Shown: piece after piece, positions 5,583 through 5,583 of the stretch
Layout: each line of letters starts with the position of its first letter
Numbering within the stretch: position 1 is the first letter of the stretch
Assembly (NCBI GenBank): GCA_002386465.1
Contig: DGIT01000009.1
Span: forward strand, 9,356 to 14,938
Length of the DNA stretch: 5,583 bases
Direction: 5' to 3'
Source of the DNA: Burkholderiales bacterium UBA4615
GTDB taxonomy: Bacteria > Pseudomonadota > Gammaproteobacteria > Burkholderiales > Burkholderiaceae_E
Position numbers and translations under genes: made by a program
Notes under the pieces: model-generated
Seen by the model: only the letters and a program-made list of their open reading frames with translations
Databases searched by the model: none
Told to the model about the DNA's origin: nothing

Positions 5583-5583
5583 T

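Overview
The window looks like an accessory or loosely organised stretch of a GC-rich betaproteobacterium, most likely Burkholderiales (Comamonadaceae/Alcaligenaceae type). The main pointer is a Bug/TctC-family periplasmic binding protein without its own membrane subunits, a family hugely expanded in that order. A YbfB/YjiJ-type MFS transporter and a class V glyoxylate-type aminotransferase fit the same background. The taxonomic call is inference from gene content, not from a marker gene.

Layout. Plus strand: an MFS exporter-like gene (5-1192), a 188-bp gap, then a Tat-exported Bug/TctC solute-binding protein (1381-2376). Minus strand, facing them: a degraded toxin-antitoxin pair (toxin 2370-2648, antitoxin-like ORF 2648-2794), a class V PLP aminotransferase (2878-4074), a 297-bp spacer with no convincing gene (4075-4371), and an APH-family phosphotransferase (4372-5373). 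At the right edge, on the plus strand, lies the C-terminal remnant of a tyrosine recombinase (5427-5582) broken by stop codons.

How the genes relate. The MFS gene and the binding protein could both handle small metabolites, but nothing ties them to one substrate. The aminotransferase and the phosphotransferase are co-directional, and no stop interrupts their shared reading frame across the spacer; a joint pathway is not demonstrated. The phosphotransferase is visibly less GC-rich than the aminotransferase and sits against a recombinase remnant, which suggests horizontal acquisition.

The segment from about 2370 to 2880 looks like a recombination scar. The PIN toxin has lost its C-terminal third and its first catalytic aspartate. 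The antitoxin ORF is short and unusual. A near-perfect direct repeat of about 23-26 bp (2386-2411 and 2857-2879) brackets the pair. I found no CRISPR array, tRNA, rRNA or complete insertion sequence, and no convincing new system. The most unusual points are the decayed toxin-antitoxin scar with its repeats, and the phosphotransferase beside the broken integrase.
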